From Mixophyes australis (lineage: Eukaryota; Chordata; Amphibia; Anura; Limnodynastidae), in contig JAVHZZ010000009.1 in assembly GCA_036250195.1 (NCBI GenBank), positions 41,321,824-41,385,823 of the forward strand: a stretch of DNA of 64,000 nt, written 5' to 3'. A model generated the notes under the pieces. That model saw only the letters and a program-made list of their open reading frames with translations, made no database searches and was not told the DNA's origin. The position numbers and the translations under genes are program-made. Below, in pieces: positions 8,853 through 20,714 of this stretch. Positions within the stretch are counted from its first letter, which is position 1, and each line of letters starts with the position of its first letter.

Positions 8853-11800
8853 CTACTGAGGCAAGATGTCGTCCACATCCTCATCCTCTGATTCCTCACC
8901 CCCTTCAGTGTGTACTTTCTCATCCTCACGCATTATCAATTCGTCCCCGCTGAACTCCACAACCACAGGTCCCTCTGTAGTCTCTGGAGGCCAGTGCTGT
9001 TCTTGATTGAGGAATTGATAATTCATTTTTATGAACATCATTTTTTCAACGTGTTGCGGAAGCAACCTCCTTCGCCGTTTACTGACCAGGTTCCCCGCTG
9101 CACTGAAAACTCTTTCCGAGTACACACTGGAGGGGGGACAACTCAGGTAAAATATAGCCAGTTTGTACAGGGGCTTCCAAACTGCCTTTTTTTCCTGCCA
9201 GTAAAAATAAGGACTGTCTGACATGTCTACTTGGATGGTGTCAGCAAAGTAATCCTCCACCATTTTTTCAATTGGGACAGCATCCAATGCAGCGACAGTA
9301 GACATGTCTGCAATGGTTGGCAGGTCCTTCAGTCCAGACCAGATGTTCTCAGCATCCCCGCCAGCGGGTCTTTTAGGAAAACTGAACTTTTTTCTCGCAG
9401 CAAAAGGTGTTGAAGAAAATGAATGAGGAGCTGTTGGCATGTCACGGTCCTCTTCAGAGGACAATCTCTTGACCAGCAGGTCTTTGCACCGCTGCAGACT
9501 TGTGTCTGCCGGAAACAGAGACACAACATACGCTTTAAACCGAGGATCCAGCACGGTGGCCAGAATGTATTCCTCTGACTTTAAAATAGTGACCACCCTC
9601 GGATCCTGGCAAAGCGTACGAAGGGCTTCATCCACAAGAGCTACATGCTTTGTTGAATCACAATGCTTTAACAGCTCCTCCCTCACTTTCTCCAGCTGCT
9701 TCTGCAACAGCCTGATCAGGGAAATCACCTGACTCAAGCTGGCAGTGTCGGAACTGACTTCTCGTGTGGCAAGTTCAAACGGCTGGAGAACCTTGCACAA
9801 CATGGAAATCAGTCTCCACTGCGCTTGACTCAGGCGCATCCCCACTCATTTCCCTATGTCGTAGGTGGCTGTGTAGGCTTGAATGGCCTTTTGCTGCTCC
9901 TCCATCCTCTGCAGCATATAGAGGGTGGAGTTCCAGTGCGTCACAACCTCTTGTTTGAGGTGATGGCAGGGCAGGTTCAGCCTTTTTTGATGTTGCTCGA
10001 TTCTGCGGTAGGCACTGGCAGAATGCCGAAAGTGTCCAGCAATTTTTCGGGCCACCGCAAGCATCTCCTGCACACCCCTGTCACTCTTCAGGTAATGCTG
10101 CACCACCAAATTAACGGTGTGGGCAAAACATGGGACGTGCTGGAAATTGCCCATATGTAATGCCCGCACAATATTACTGGTGTTGTCTGACACCACAAAT
10201 CCCCAGGAGAGTCTAAGTGGGGTAAGCCACTGCGAGATTATTTCCCTCAGTTTCTCTAAGAGGTTGTCAGCGTTGTGCCTCTCATTAAAACCTGTGATAC
10301 ACAACGTTACCTGCCTTGGAACGAGCAGCCGTTGTGGAGATGCTGCTACTGATGCAGCTGCTGCTGTTGCTGCGGAAGGCGATGCATCTACCCAGTGGGC
10401 TGTCACAGTCATATAGTCCTTCGTTTGCCCTGAACCATTTGTCCACATGTCCGTGGTTAAGTGGACAGTGGGTACAACCGCATTTTTCAGAGCACTGAGG
10501 ACACTTGTTCGTACTTCTCTGTACATCCCGGGTATCGCCTGCCTAGTGAAGTGGAATCTAGACGGGATTTGGTACCGGGGACACAATGCCTCCATCAACC
10601 GTCTAAATCCCACTCCACTGATGGCGGACACCGGACGCACGTCTAACATTAACATAGCTGTTACAGCCGCATTTATCCGCTTTGCAATAGGGTGACTACT
10701 GTCGTACTTTGTGCTCATGGCAAACGACTGTTGGACTGTCAACTGTTTGGTAAAAGACGTAGCATTCTTATGACTTCCCCTCTGGGAAGATGACCGACTA
10801 CCAGCAGCAACAGCAGCAGTGGCAGTAGTAGGCATACCGCTGCAGGATTCCTCGGATGAATCCCAGATTGAAGAGGACTCAGTCATGCTGGTGACATGGC
10901 CTGCAGGACTATATCTGATGGAGATCATGGAGGAAGTTGACGAGGAGGGTGTTGGTGGTGTGTATCCAACAGGACCAAGGGATTTAGGTGTCCCTGGACT
11001 GCTGACGGTCCTAGCCTAAAACACTGAATTATGAAGGTTCATCAGGTGACGTATCAGGTGGCTGCTTATTTGAGCTTTACATAAGCTACATATGGCCATA
11101 CATTTGTTGTCCGGATTGGGATAAAAATAACTCCAGACCAAAGAGGTGGATTTTTTGGTCTTCTGACCAGGCATGACTATGGGCTTTTTCATCCCATGGA
11201 CAACAACTGTCCCCCCCCCCTGGTGCCTCATTTAAGATAACCACATCAGCATCCTCCTCGTCAAGTTCCTCCTCAGCACCAGCTACATCAATATCCTCCT
11301 CCCGGTGTACAACATTGACACCTTCATTAGCCAAATCTGTAACTGGACTGTGGGTGATCCTTCCAGCATATGCAGAGGGCGTGCTGCAAATGGTGGAAGG
11401 AGCCACCTCTTCCCGTACAGTGATGGGAAGGTCAGGCTTCACAACCACCAACACCCTTGGTCTCGCCTTGGGGATTTGTGATGCCATCTCTTTAGAAGGC
11501 AGAGTTGTTTGCTGTGTTGTTGATGACAGCTTAAGTCTCTTAAATTTTTTAGAGGGGTGGGGAGGAGGAGGGCTTAGATCCTTAGGTGAAGCTGAACCAC
11601 TAGTCATGAACACGGGCCAGGGCCTAAGCCGTTCCTTGCCACTCCGTGTCGTAAATGGCATATTGGCAAGTTTACGTTTCTCCTCAGATGATTTGAATTT
11701 TCTTTTTTTTACAAATTTTAGTCAACTTTGGCTTTTGGGATTTTACATGCCCTCTACTAGGAGATTTGGCATCGCCCTTGGCAGACGACGTTGATGGCAT

Positions 11801-11938
11801 TTCATCGTCTATGTCATGACTAGTGGCAGCAGCTTCAGCATTAGGAGGAAGTGGGTCTTGATCTTTCCCTACTTTATCCTCCAAATTTTTGTACTTCATT
11901 ATATGCAGCACAAGAGAGCGTACCCCTAAACCACACAC
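8853..11938 (-). pseudogene. hAT transposase (BED-finger family), broken copy
   Basis: It aligns collinearly with the intact transposase at 51694-54684. Two long blocks, 8853-9845 (C-terminal half, with the hAT dimerisation motif YSERVFSAAGN) and 9846-10928 (middle, with TTDMW and FVVSDN), are separated by a single TGA where copy 2 has GGA. The N-terminal third (11016-11938) carries the BED finger (CSLCKAQ ... HLMNLH) with a short in-frame deletion, a stop before the middle block, and a frameshift near a poly-C run at about 11211-11221. The product would have been a nuclear DDE-type transposase; this copy cannot make one. Confidence 0.9.
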
Positions 11939-11939
11939 A

Positions 11940-12122
11940 CTTTGGGACTGCAGAAACAGTGAACGTAGTAATATAGATTGCAGTACCTATCTTTTTGGGA
12001 CTGCAGAAACAGTGAACGTAGTAATATAGATTGCAGTACCTATTTTTTGTGACTGCAGAAACAGTGAACGTAGTAATTTAGATTGCAGTACCTATTTTTT
12101 GGGACTGCAGAAACAGTGAACA
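11940..12122. repeat. ~60-bp satellite array in the hAT copy 1 5' flank
   Basis: About three units of ggactgcagaaacagtgaac, then a gtagtaatatagattgcagt tract and acctatttttt. The array is interrupted by the L2 tail that begins at about 12123. It resembles the gcaggaacagtgaacgta core of the 3'-flank array at 7980-8275, so both flanks may have been seeded by one motif. Confidence 0.85.
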
Positions 12123-12672
12123 TAATATTATTATTATTATTATTATTAATATTTATTTATAATGCGCCACAAGGCGTCCGCAGCGCCGTACAGAGACAAA
12201 CAAAATTACAATACAATGGGAGACAGCACAGTACAGTAAACACAGCAACTCAGTAAGCTCAATGCACAGCTAGAGAGGGCGGGGAAGGGGGAGGGAGGAT
12301 CCGCAAACAACGGGGCCCAAGAAGGAGGGCGCGGAAGACAGGGAGACCCCCAGGGGGGAGGAGGGAGCGAGAGTGGAAGTGGGGTGGAGGAGGGACCCTC
12401 GAGGAGGAGGGATAAGTAGCTGGAGAGCAGAGTTAGAAGTGGTGGAAACAGGAGGAGAGATGGCCCTGCTCAGAGGAGCGTACAATCTAAGGGGAGGGGT
12501 GGACAGACAGAGAGACGCAGGGGAGAGAGGGAGAGTAGGGGGACAGAGGCAGAAGATAAGGTAGGAAGTTAAGTGGGAGACAGAAAGGCTTTAAGAAAAA
12601 GGTGGGTTTTTAGGGCCCGTTTGAAACTGGACAGATTAGGGGAAGTTCTGATGGAGGGAGGAAGCTTGTTCC
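12123..12672 (-). mobile_element. L2-like LINE 3' end
   Basis: On the minus strand it ends in ggcgc..tataaataaa-like sequence plus an (aat)n tail. Further upstream a decayed frame reads like the C-terminus of L2 ORF2 (FKRALKTHLF preceded by a W-N-x-L-P-x-S-I-R motif at about 12590-12680). The body is GA-rich on the plus strand because the C-terminal coding region is pyrimidine-rich. It is 5' truncated and fused at about 12674 to a Gypsy pol fragment. Confidence 0.75.
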
Positions 12673-12673
12673 A

Positions 12674-14256
12674 GTGGAGGAAAGCAAATTTTTCGCCCAT
12701 TGGCAGGGTCCATCTGAAGTTCTAGAGGCTGTCGGTCCTGTCAATTACAGAGTCCACCAGCTAGGTAGGAGAAGGGAGGAGCAAATATATCATGTTAACC
12801 TCCTTAAACCTTGGCATGATGAGGAAACCTCTCCTCAGGTAGTAAGTACTGCCATTGAAAAGTCTGAAGTGCCCATAGAGCCAGCTTTGTCCATTCAGCA
12901 GAGACAACAGACTGAAGAAATGATTCGCCGGAACAGGGATGTCTTCTCTTCCATTCCTGGGCTCACTACCTTAATCGAACACGACATTGTCACTGCGCCA
13001 GGAGTCATTGTAAAGCAGAAGCCGTGTCGTATTCCAGAAGCCAGACGGGTGGACGTGAGAAAGGAGGTCGAGAAGATGCTCCAGTTAGATGTGATTGAAG
13101 AGTCCACTAGTGAGTGGAATAGTCCCATTGTGCTTGTCCCTAAACCCATTGGGACAATTAGGTTCTGCAATGACTTTAGCTGCCTAAACAGTATGTCACA
13201 GTTTGATGCCTATCCAATGCCACGTGTGGATGAACTAGTGGAAAATCTTGCTGGTAGCAATTATTTGACAACCCTTGATCTAACAAAGGGTTATTGGCAA
13301 GTTCCCCTGACTCCCACGGCCAAGCCAAAGACTGCATTTTCCACCCCTGATGGTCTCTATCAATATAAAGTCATACCCTTTGGATTGCATGTGGCACATG
13401 CCACCTTCCAAAGGGCCATGAATAAATTGCTACAACCTCACACAGCTTATGCAGCCGCTTACCTGGACGATATAGTGATTTATACCCCAGACTGGGGATC
13501 ACATTTAGCCTAATTTGAGGCGGTCTTAGCTTCATGAAGGTCAGCAGGGTTAACAGCTAACCCAGAAAAATGTGCCATAGCCATGAGAGAAGCCAAATAT
13601 TTGGGGTACGTTGCTGGTCGAGGGCATGTCAAACCCCAGCTAGACAAAGTGGAGGCAGTCAAAAATTGGGCAAGACCAGAGAAAAAGTCACAGTTAAGAA
13701 CCTTTTAAGGCTTAGTAGGTTACTACAGGCTGTTTGTAAGCCACTTCGACACTAGAGCTGCTCCACTAACGGACATGTTAAAAAAAAGTTGTCCAGATAG
13801 ATTAACCTGGTCTGACTCTGCAGAAACCGCCTGGTCTGATCTTCGGTTAGCTCTTTGTTCCTCCCCAGTTCTACAAGCACCGGATTTTACCCGGAGGTTC
13901 TACCTCCAAACTGATGCTTCTGGTGTTGGCTTAGGTGCAGTCCTGTCACAGTAGAAGAATGGAGTAGAAAATCCTGTCCTGTACCTAAGTCGTAAGTTGC
14001 TTCCAAGGGAACAAAAATATGCCACTGTGGAGAAAGAATGTCTCGCCATAAAATGGGCTACAGAAGCTCTGCGCTATTATCTCCTAGGCCGAGAGTTCAC
14101 CTTAATAACAGACCATGCACCATTGAGATGGATGCAGAACAACCGGGAGGTAAATGCCAAGGTAACCCGCTGGTTCTTGGCACTGCAACCTTTCAAGTCC
14201 TCAGTAGAACATAGACCCGGGATTCTACACAAAAATGCAGATGCGTTGTCATGAAA
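12674..14256 (+). pseudogene. Gmr1-like Ty3/Gypsy pol: integrase C-terminus, RT, RNase H
   Basis: The first 50 or so codons carry an integrase C-terminal GPY/F-like module (HWQGPSEVLEAVGPVNYRV, then IYHVNLLKPW). The same frame runs on into a reverse transcriptase with QVPLTPTAKPKTAFSTPDG and the catalytic YLDD at about 13460. A stop at 13510-13512 and later frameshifts break the frame. The connection domain follows at 13560-13990 and RNase H at 13997-14254 (YATVEKECLAIKWA, ITDHAPLRW). Integrase upstream of RT is the reverse of ordinary Ty3/Gypsy order and is known from Gmr1-type elements. The upstream gag, protease and integrase core are missing. Confidence 0.85.
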
Positions 14257-14297
14257 ATATGCGCTCCGCGCGAAGTCCGCGTCCCCCTACTTGGAGA

Positions 14298-14313
14298 CGC
14301 TAGGGGGAGGGAT
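14298..14313 (+). promoter_or_regulatory. Polypurine tract before the 3' LTR
   Basis: A purine-rich run (agggggaggga) lies just 5' of the LTR start TGTAAC. This is the usual plus-strand primer site of LTR retrotransposons. It directly follows the RNase H region, as expected if no integrase follows RNase H in this element. Confidence 0.6.
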
Positions 14314-14804
14314 ATGTAACAAAAGGAGGCATTTAGCTGGCAATATGCAGAGAAAGCAGGGAAGTAGAGTAAAACATTTGTGCAGTAATGCACCTAGATT
14401 GAATATAAAGACTTATGTATGAAAAGCAATAGTTTAAATTTGGTTTAACTTACATGACTTGAAATCCTTCCTCTCAGCAAACAGACAGGGTGTGTCTGAA
14501 TTACAGAGCCAGTGATGGGCGTTTCCTTTTAAAGAGAAGGTGGGTGTGTCACCTGTCCATCATGCTAAGGCTGGGGGAGGAGTATCTGGTATAAAAGCTT
14601 GTTTATATCATTTGTGCACTGAGACCAATGCTGGGTGAGCTGGCTGGTCCTGAGAGAGAGCTGGACTATATATAGCTAGTGTTTAGGGTCTCCATGATTG
14701 CTGTGCAAGTATACGGTGTCAAACATTTACCATCCTGACAATAAAGCACCATAAAAAGGAAGTTGTTGTTCGCGTGTGCTTCTGCAGTAGCGGGCTCTTG
14801 CCAC
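14314..14804 (+). mobile_element. 3' LTR of the Gmr1-like element
   Basis: It starts TGTAAC and ends about TTGCCACA. Inside are a TATA box (ggtataaaag at about 14590) and a polyadenylation signal (aataaa at about 14740). A (TA)n microsatellite follows immediately. No matching 5' LTR is in the window, consistent with 5' truncation at the L2 junction. Confidence 0.65.
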
Positions 14805-14805
14805 A

Positions 14806-14807
<2 letters not shown>

Positions 14808-14840
<33 letters not shown>
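14808..14840. repeat. (TA)n microsatellite
   Basis: A pure TA run, followed by short ca and tatc repeats. Confidence 0.95.
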
Positions 14841-14847
<7 letters not shown>

Positions 14848-15900
14848 CTATCTATCTATCATAGTTCCACTCCTAAATAATATACATATTATTATTAGGG
14901 GTCGGGGTTCATGCAGGGCCTGATTATCCAACAGGTTGACTAGGCTGCAGCCTAGGGTGAAAAATTCTGACAGAAAGGTATAAGCTGAAATTCACTTTAA
15001 AATATAAGGGAATATTTGTTCTCCAGACTAAAAAGAAAACATTAAAGGTAAATGAATAAGGTTTTAATCTTGACCCTTGGTAAAGCCTAAAGACAATGAG
15101 TAATCCTTGGGAGGGCACTTGAGAATAAATAGGGGTGGCCTGAACCCTTAATCAAGCCCTGGGTTCTGGCATAAACCAGTGCGCTAATCTAAAATAAATA
15201 TGCCCAATATACTCTTAATGAGGAGCTGCATTCCTACAATAAATATATCTTTATTACACAATTGCTTTGTGAAGTGCAGCAAACACATAACCTTGACCAT
15301 GACAACTGCAGACAACTGCAGAAATTAAAACACTTAATTGTATATATATATACGTTTTCACACAGTTTTAAGTTCAGGGCTTTTATATTTTTAGTAATCA
15401 ATTACCACCTTCTGGGGAATGGTTATACTATGCTGTAATGGCACTGCAATTTTAGTTGTTATTTTTTCAACTAATGCAAGAGCTGTTTGTACAGTAAAAT
15501 AAAATGAGTGCAAACATTTGAAAATAATTGAACAAGTCAAAATGGCTCTAGTCAAAGAGTGCAAAAAGTGGTGCTTTGTAAGCATGTAACCCATTAATAC
15601 ACAGCTCAAATGAGACAATGAATTGTTCATTAAAAGAAGAGATTATTCTACACAAATGTCTTTACCCCAGAATCAATTAATAATAAAAATACAACGTAAA
15701 TTAAAAAAATAAGTAATTCAAGCCATACAGCAATTCCACAACAAAATGATTTACATTTGTTGCTCATTCCTCTAAAAATAAAAGTATACACTGTCTCCTG
15801 GCAAGGAAGATTTATTGTCCATGGCTGACACCAGACAGAGATGCAATGTCTACAGCAAGACATCAGTGTACAGGTCCAGAACTCAGAGTTAGTTTATTCT
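14841..15900. other. Unassigned DNA
   Basis: No gene or identifiable repeat family is seen apart from short AT-rich tracts. Confidence 0.4.
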
Positions 15901-15904
15901 AGAG

Positions 15905-16620
15905 ATGCTCAGGCTCGGTTCCCTGAGAACTAAATACACTGTGCACAGTACAGTACATTATTGCCTGGAGTATATTTCAGTGTCACCACAGTTTAACATT
16001 AAAATCATTAGTGAGGCAAAGTACTTAATCCATGGCTGGACAAGATACAAAATACTACTTGTATCATTTATGTTCATTCAGATCTTTGAAATTGCAACTC
16101 CAGTTTCAGATTATCTGCAGACTGCAGGCTTGGACATATATTACAGGCATGGTTGACATTGCCAAGGGTCTGCTTCAGAAGCTTAGATCTTCATTTTTGA
16201 AAGTCATTGAATTAGTAAATTCATTTATTGACAAAGTTGATAGTTCTCTTGAAGAGCACTCTGTGGCTGCAAAACTCCAAAAAATACTACCAGAAAAAAG
16301 GAGATCAAGGAAAAAAGGGATGCCTGGTGAGTTATCTCAAGATTAGCCTATTGAAGACTCTCTAAAAGCTTTTGAAATTCAGACATACTATGTTGTACTT
16401 GATCAAGCAGTAGAGAGTTTAACCAAGTAAAGAAGGGTCAGAGTAAGATACAGACAGAGGTTTGAGAACTGTTGCAGATTTGGCCGAGGTAGACATTGTT
16501 CAGCTTAAAGCAGAGCTTCTAAATTTTGTGCCAAATTATTCTGTGCTTAAAAATTCTCCTCAGACCACAAGTGTTAGTGTCGAAGAAACAAACATTGAAG
16601 AAACAATGCCAGTCATATAA
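15905..16620 (+). pseudogene. hAT-like DUF4371/ZMYM1-type transposase fragment
   Basis: Overlapping frames give VSDYLQTAGLDIYYRHGMV, then a basic KLRSSFLKVIELVNSF region, LPEKRRSRKKGMPGELSQD and, after a stop, a decayed ...FEIQTYYVVLDQAVESL stretch. This order (leucine-rich helix, basic R-K-K-x-M-P-G-E motif, then YxVVLD) is that of the DUF4371/ZMYM1-like branch of hAT-derived proteins. Stops and frameshifts occur, and both the N-terminal zinc finger and the C-terminal dimerisation domain are absent. It is unrelated to the BED-finger hAT copies here. Confidence 0.6.
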
Positions 16621-16746
16621 AAATAAAGCCTGTGAAAACTGCCTGACCTGTTGCTACTGGCTCCTGTATGATCACAATTTACACTCAGAGGCAGCTAAGG
16701 TCAAGCAGCATTGGGACAGCGCATGTCCAATTGATATTTGGGATTC

Positions 16747-17020
16747 TCACTTGTGTTTGTATGAGTTTACTGTAGGGATGTTATAAAGAGGTTCTAGGTC
16801 ACTCTGCACAATACACAGAGTATCCATGATGACACGAGGTGGTAGCCGATAGCAATAGACCAACTCAGCAGCTGACATCCAAAGAGGTTGACACGTGACC
16901 TGTGACAAGCTCCCTGGACCGACAATGGTGTACCAGTTTCTGATTTCAGTGAAGAGGGTGTCTGACATCCTTCAGATTGATTGCTTTGCGATGATTGGCT
17001 AACTGTGCCAAAGATGGAAG
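16747..17020 (-). pseudogene. PIF/Harbinger transposase N-terminal remnant
   Basis: The reading contains YRLPPRVIMDTLCIVQSDLEP, cognate to RYRLPPSVILDTLRIVQIDL in the larger Harbinger transposase at 56072-56359. An upstream RVNLFG piece matches CVSLFG there. The DDE core is absent, so this is a short relic, more diverged than the composite element. Confidence 0.75.
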
Positions 17021-17051
17021 GGGGACAAAAAAATAACATTATCTTATGCAT

Positions 17052-17804
17052 TGTAGATTTTTGGGTCCCCTTTGAAATGATACATTATAAACCAAAAACT
17101 ATTACAGCTAACACAGCTTCTTTCATGATTCCATATTTATTTTAAGGTTCTGTGTTTAAAAATATATTATTTCAAAATCAGTATAATAAAGTGTATAATG
17201 TTAGTTTTAAAAAATAAAGTATAATTAAAAAACAAAACCGCAATGCTAATTTATGCCAGTACATATACACATTGATAAACATATGTAGTAATGCTAATGT
17301 ATGTAACTACGTATAAAGGAGCATAACATTTCTAGAAAAAAAAAACGCACTGCTAATATATGCAAGTATGTAAATGATGATGATGATAAATTGGTACAAA
17401 CATATTGTAAAACAAATGTCTGCACATTCCTTGCAAAGGTCATAAAGACAATTTCAAACATCTGCACATGCTAATGTATGCAATGCTTTAAAAAAACCAT
17501 TTTGTTTTATTGTTACTGAGAAACACATGGGAAGGTTTCACCTACCTCTTTTAAGTATGCAGTGAGCAGTAATATAATGGCACAATGGTGTACCCCTGCC
17601 ATGATCTTATATAGTGTTGTTTATTGTTTATTATAGATGTTGTTGTTTATATAGTGTTGTTTATTGTTTATATAAGTGGTGTCATGTGTGCAGATGAATA
17701 GTCAATCATCCCATTAGATGGTGAGACAAAGTTTCGTGTTTGGTTATCATTAATATCCATCAGGTACATCTGCCCAGGAGCCGGTGCAATCCTTACATCT
17801 GAAA
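17052..17804. other. Unassigned AT-rich DNA
   Basis: Short direct repeats such as ttatatagtgttgtttattg (17610-17680) and recurring atgctaatgtatgcaa phrases (17240-17490) suggest a decayed low-copy repeat. No gene is seen. Confidence 0.4.
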
Positions 17805-18185
17805 AGAAGCGTATATTCCAAATCTCATAGCACACTCAGAGACAGGGTGATCAGAAGCATATAGGCCAGGAAAGAGGGAATAAACCTTCGTGATTATACC
17901 ATAAACACAAAACCCGTCTTCTCCTCAAGTAATGACATTACTTTAGGAGCAGAGTGAAATGGCAGCTGACTGACAGCAAAATAGCAACAGTGAATACGTG
18001 AAGACTTCAGGACTACATGCAGATAAGCTATAAAGTTTATATTTCTGGTACACATATACACCTCTGGACAGGTTTTGTGTATATAGTATAATCACAAAGG
18101 TTTATGCACTCTTTTTTGCCCTATATGCTTCTGATCACCCTGTCTCTGAGTCTGCTATGAGATTTTGAATGTTCTGGAAAAAATA
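17805..18185. mobile_element. Foldback (long inverted-repeat) element
   Basis: The left arm (about 17816-17915, containing ctcagagacagggtgatcag and aagcatatagg) is the reverse complement of the right arm (about 18080-18178). Both arms contain ataaacctt.gtgattatac in inverse sense. The roughly 170-bp centre is unrelated single-copy sequence. No coding capacity and no clean target duplication were found, so the superfamily is open. Confidence 0.75.
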
Positions 18186-18258
18186 TTTGATATATGTGTA
18201 ATATTCCAACTTTTGGTACGCACAATTTAGTGATTACAAGTATTGCTGTCATTTTAAC

Positions 18259-18838
18259 AGTGTCAGGCGCCGTCTCCGCACTGACACTTCGTGCAGGAGA
18301 CAGACGCCTGCACCTTCTTGGCAGCCGCGTCCCATTGCCTAGCAGCAGGACAGTCAGTTAGCATGTCTGACCGCCAAAATCTCCCTAACCCAATCAGGAT
18401 GCACCTTATGGTGTATAAAGCACTCTCTGACATATGTCTAGTGCCAGAGTATTGGTTGACTCCTGCTCCAGAGCTTCCTGAACTTCTGATACAGTGTTCT
18501 TCGGTTCTGACTTGGCTTCCTGTTACTATTCTCCCGTTTTGTTACCTCGCTGCCCGGCTGGTTTGACTATTTGGCTTGACCTAACTTTATTCTGGATCCT
18601 CCCTGTGTACTGCTCCGCTCGGTTGGCTCTGACCTGGATTGCCTGACTATGTCTGTCTACTACTGTCTCTACACTGGTGACTGTCCAGGAGAACCTCGAC
18701 CTGCGTACCCTCTGCAGCAAAGCCCAAATTCCCTTGCGGAGGTCCCTGGTAAATACCGGTGGTACGTTAAACTCCGCGCCTCCCTGTTCAGTTGCACCAA
18801 TACCGGTTAGCGGCCATCTCTGCAATTCAGTGACAGTA
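18259..18838 (+). mobile_element. 5' LTR of a decayed Ty3/Gypsy element
   Basis: It starts TGTCAGGCGCC and ends about TTCAGTGACA, immediately before a gag start at 18849. The 3' third has the agcaaagcccaaattcccttg / ggtccctggtaaatacc block shared with LTR-like segments at about 3155 and 60780. The matching 3' LTR is absent. Confidence 0.7.
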
Positions 18839-18848
18839 TACTCTGGCC

Positions 18849-19930
18849 ATGAGTGGACAGGACAAACCCTCAGCTTGGGACCTTCTGCTCCATTTAGCCC
18901 AGAGGGTGGATCAGCAAGACTCCAATCATGCACAACTCTTGCAATGTCTACAAGGGGTTGTTTCTCATTTAGACACCCTTCAGGGGTCTCTTCCAGCAAA
19001 GCCAGATGGCCTTAGCAGTTGCGGTTTCCTCCGCAGCCACAACGTCTACTACCAGCACCGCTAGTTACAGAAGTCTACGTATTCCACCGCCAGAGAAATA
19101 TGATGGCGAGCCTAAGAAATGTGGTGGGTTTCTTAACCAGTGCTCTATTCAGTTTGAACTTGCCCCGGAATATTTTGCCTCCGAGAGGACCAAAGTGGCT
19201 TATATAATTTCCCTCCTCACTGGTCAAGCTTGGTCTTGGGCTTCTCCCCTCTGGGAATGGGATGATCCTACGCTTCGAAATTCTTTCACCTTCATTAAGA
19301 ATTTTTGGAGGGTTTTTGATGAGTCCGTGTTTCCTCCGCCACTTCAGGCCTATTAGCTCTCCGTCAAGGTTCACTCACTGCTGGTCAGTATGCCGTGCAG
19401 TTTTACACCTTGGCTTCATAACTCCGCTGGAACAACGAGGCCCTGGTAGCCACCTTTTGGCAGGGGTTAAATGACTGCATCAAGGACGATCTTGCCTCCC
19501 GTTAGCTTCCGTCTAATCTTAGCGACTTCTTCTCTCTGTGTGTTAAGGTGGACATCCGCCACAGGGAACGTACTCAAGAACGTGAACGGACCCGGTAGTC
19601 CTTCCCTCAGCTGGCGCCTCAGTTCGAAACTCCAGCAATTCCACCAGAGGAACCTATACAATTTGGCCGCTCTCGCCTTTCCCAAGAGGAGCGTGACAGA
19701 AGCATCAAGAACGTTCTTTGCCTTTATTGTGGGGACTTGGATCACCTTCTTTCCTCATGCTCCAAGAGGCCGGGAAAACGTTCCATCCTAGATGATGACA
19801 GTGGAGTCATCCTAGGATCCAAGTCCCTCACTCCCTACTCCTTGAGAGATTCTGAATTTCTGATGCATATTAAGCTATTTCCTCTAGATGGCCCAGAGCA
19901 ATTGAGAACCTTTTGTGGACACTGGATCCG
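18849..19930 (+). pseudogene. Ty3/Gypsy gag, decayed
   Basis: The first ATG at 18849 opens MSGQDKPSAWDLLLHLAQRV and a coiled N-terminus (QDSNHAQLLQCLQGV). A frame switch leads to the capsid-like region PPPEKYDGEPKKCGGFLNQC and LLTGQAWSWASPLWEWDDP. Further frameshifts and stops follow, and by about 19700 it has the remains of a Cys-rich tail. The organisation and wording parallel the gag at 27855-28814. No pol follows; sequence with a Helitron-like end takes over after about 19935. Confidence 0.8.
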
Positions 19931-19939
19931 CTGAGAACT

Positions 19940-20600
19940 TCATTTCCGCTGAGTTGGCTTTCAAGCTTCATCATTCCATCCTTCGAGTTGGATCCTGTCC
20001 AGGTTTTAGGGTGGTTAGGGTCCTTGTAGGACCTCCTGTTGGTGTACACTGGGCAGAAATTTGACCCCAGGAGCCTGTTCTGAGCCTTTCACTGGATGGA
20101 TTTGGACCAAAACTTCACAGATTGGTAACACTGGTTCCCAGAAGACATACTAGCGGGCTGAGGTCCTGGATGGATCTCCCATTCTTGTACGATGACCAGA
20201 ACTTTTACCTGGGGAGCCTGTTCTGGGCCTTTCACTAGATGGATTTGGTTTGTTTGACTGTCCGGTTATGTATTCGGACATCCCTAGTGCAATTGGGATG
20301 AAACCAATGCAAGGTGGTCCAGTTGGATTCTAGCCAGGTTTTAGAATGTTTCGGGTCCAGGTCGGACCTCCCATTGGTGTACGCTGGTCAAAACTTTAGC
20401 TGGGGAGCCTGTTCTGAGGTTTCCACTAGATGTATTTGGATGTAAAATTCACAGACTTGTAAGACTGGATCCCAGAAGACACCAACTAGGGGGTTGAGGT
20501 CCCGGTCAGACCTACTGTTGGTGCTCGCTGGCCAGAACTTTGATCCAGGGAGCTTCTTCTGGACCTTCCTCTGGATGCATTTGAATAACATTTAACATAA
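19940..20600 (+). repeat. Degenerate ~150-bp tandem repeats
   Basis: Four or so diverged units share the phrases ggtcctggtcagacctcc, tgttggtgtacgctggccag and aactttgacccaggg, then a gagcctgttctgagcctttc tract and a ctggatggatttgga tail. The repeats lie directly upstream of a Helitron-like terminus and may belong to the same non-autonomous element. Confidence 0.65.
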
Positions 20601-20714
20601 AAACAAAAGCGACACTGGGCAGCCACCTAATGGTTGTGTTGGAAGAGCTTCTAAGCTACCAATTATATTTTAAAATGTTGACAGTTACATCCAACTCAAT
20701 GTTAACGTAATAAC

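Larger units (their letters stand above)
7492..12122 (-). mobile_element. hAT DNA transposon copy 1 (BED-finger family), 5' end lost
   Basis: The left terminus taagggtgtgcaccggcc matches the 3' terminus of copy 2 (tagggatgtgcaccggcg at 49051). The body matches copy 2 along its length: shared 3' hairpin, transposase frame and N-terminal region. The upstream end is cut off inside an array of ctgcagaaacagtgaacgta units, where an L2 tail begins at 12123. The promoter-side terminus and target duplication are therefore not visible. The transposase is disabled. Confidence 0.85.
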
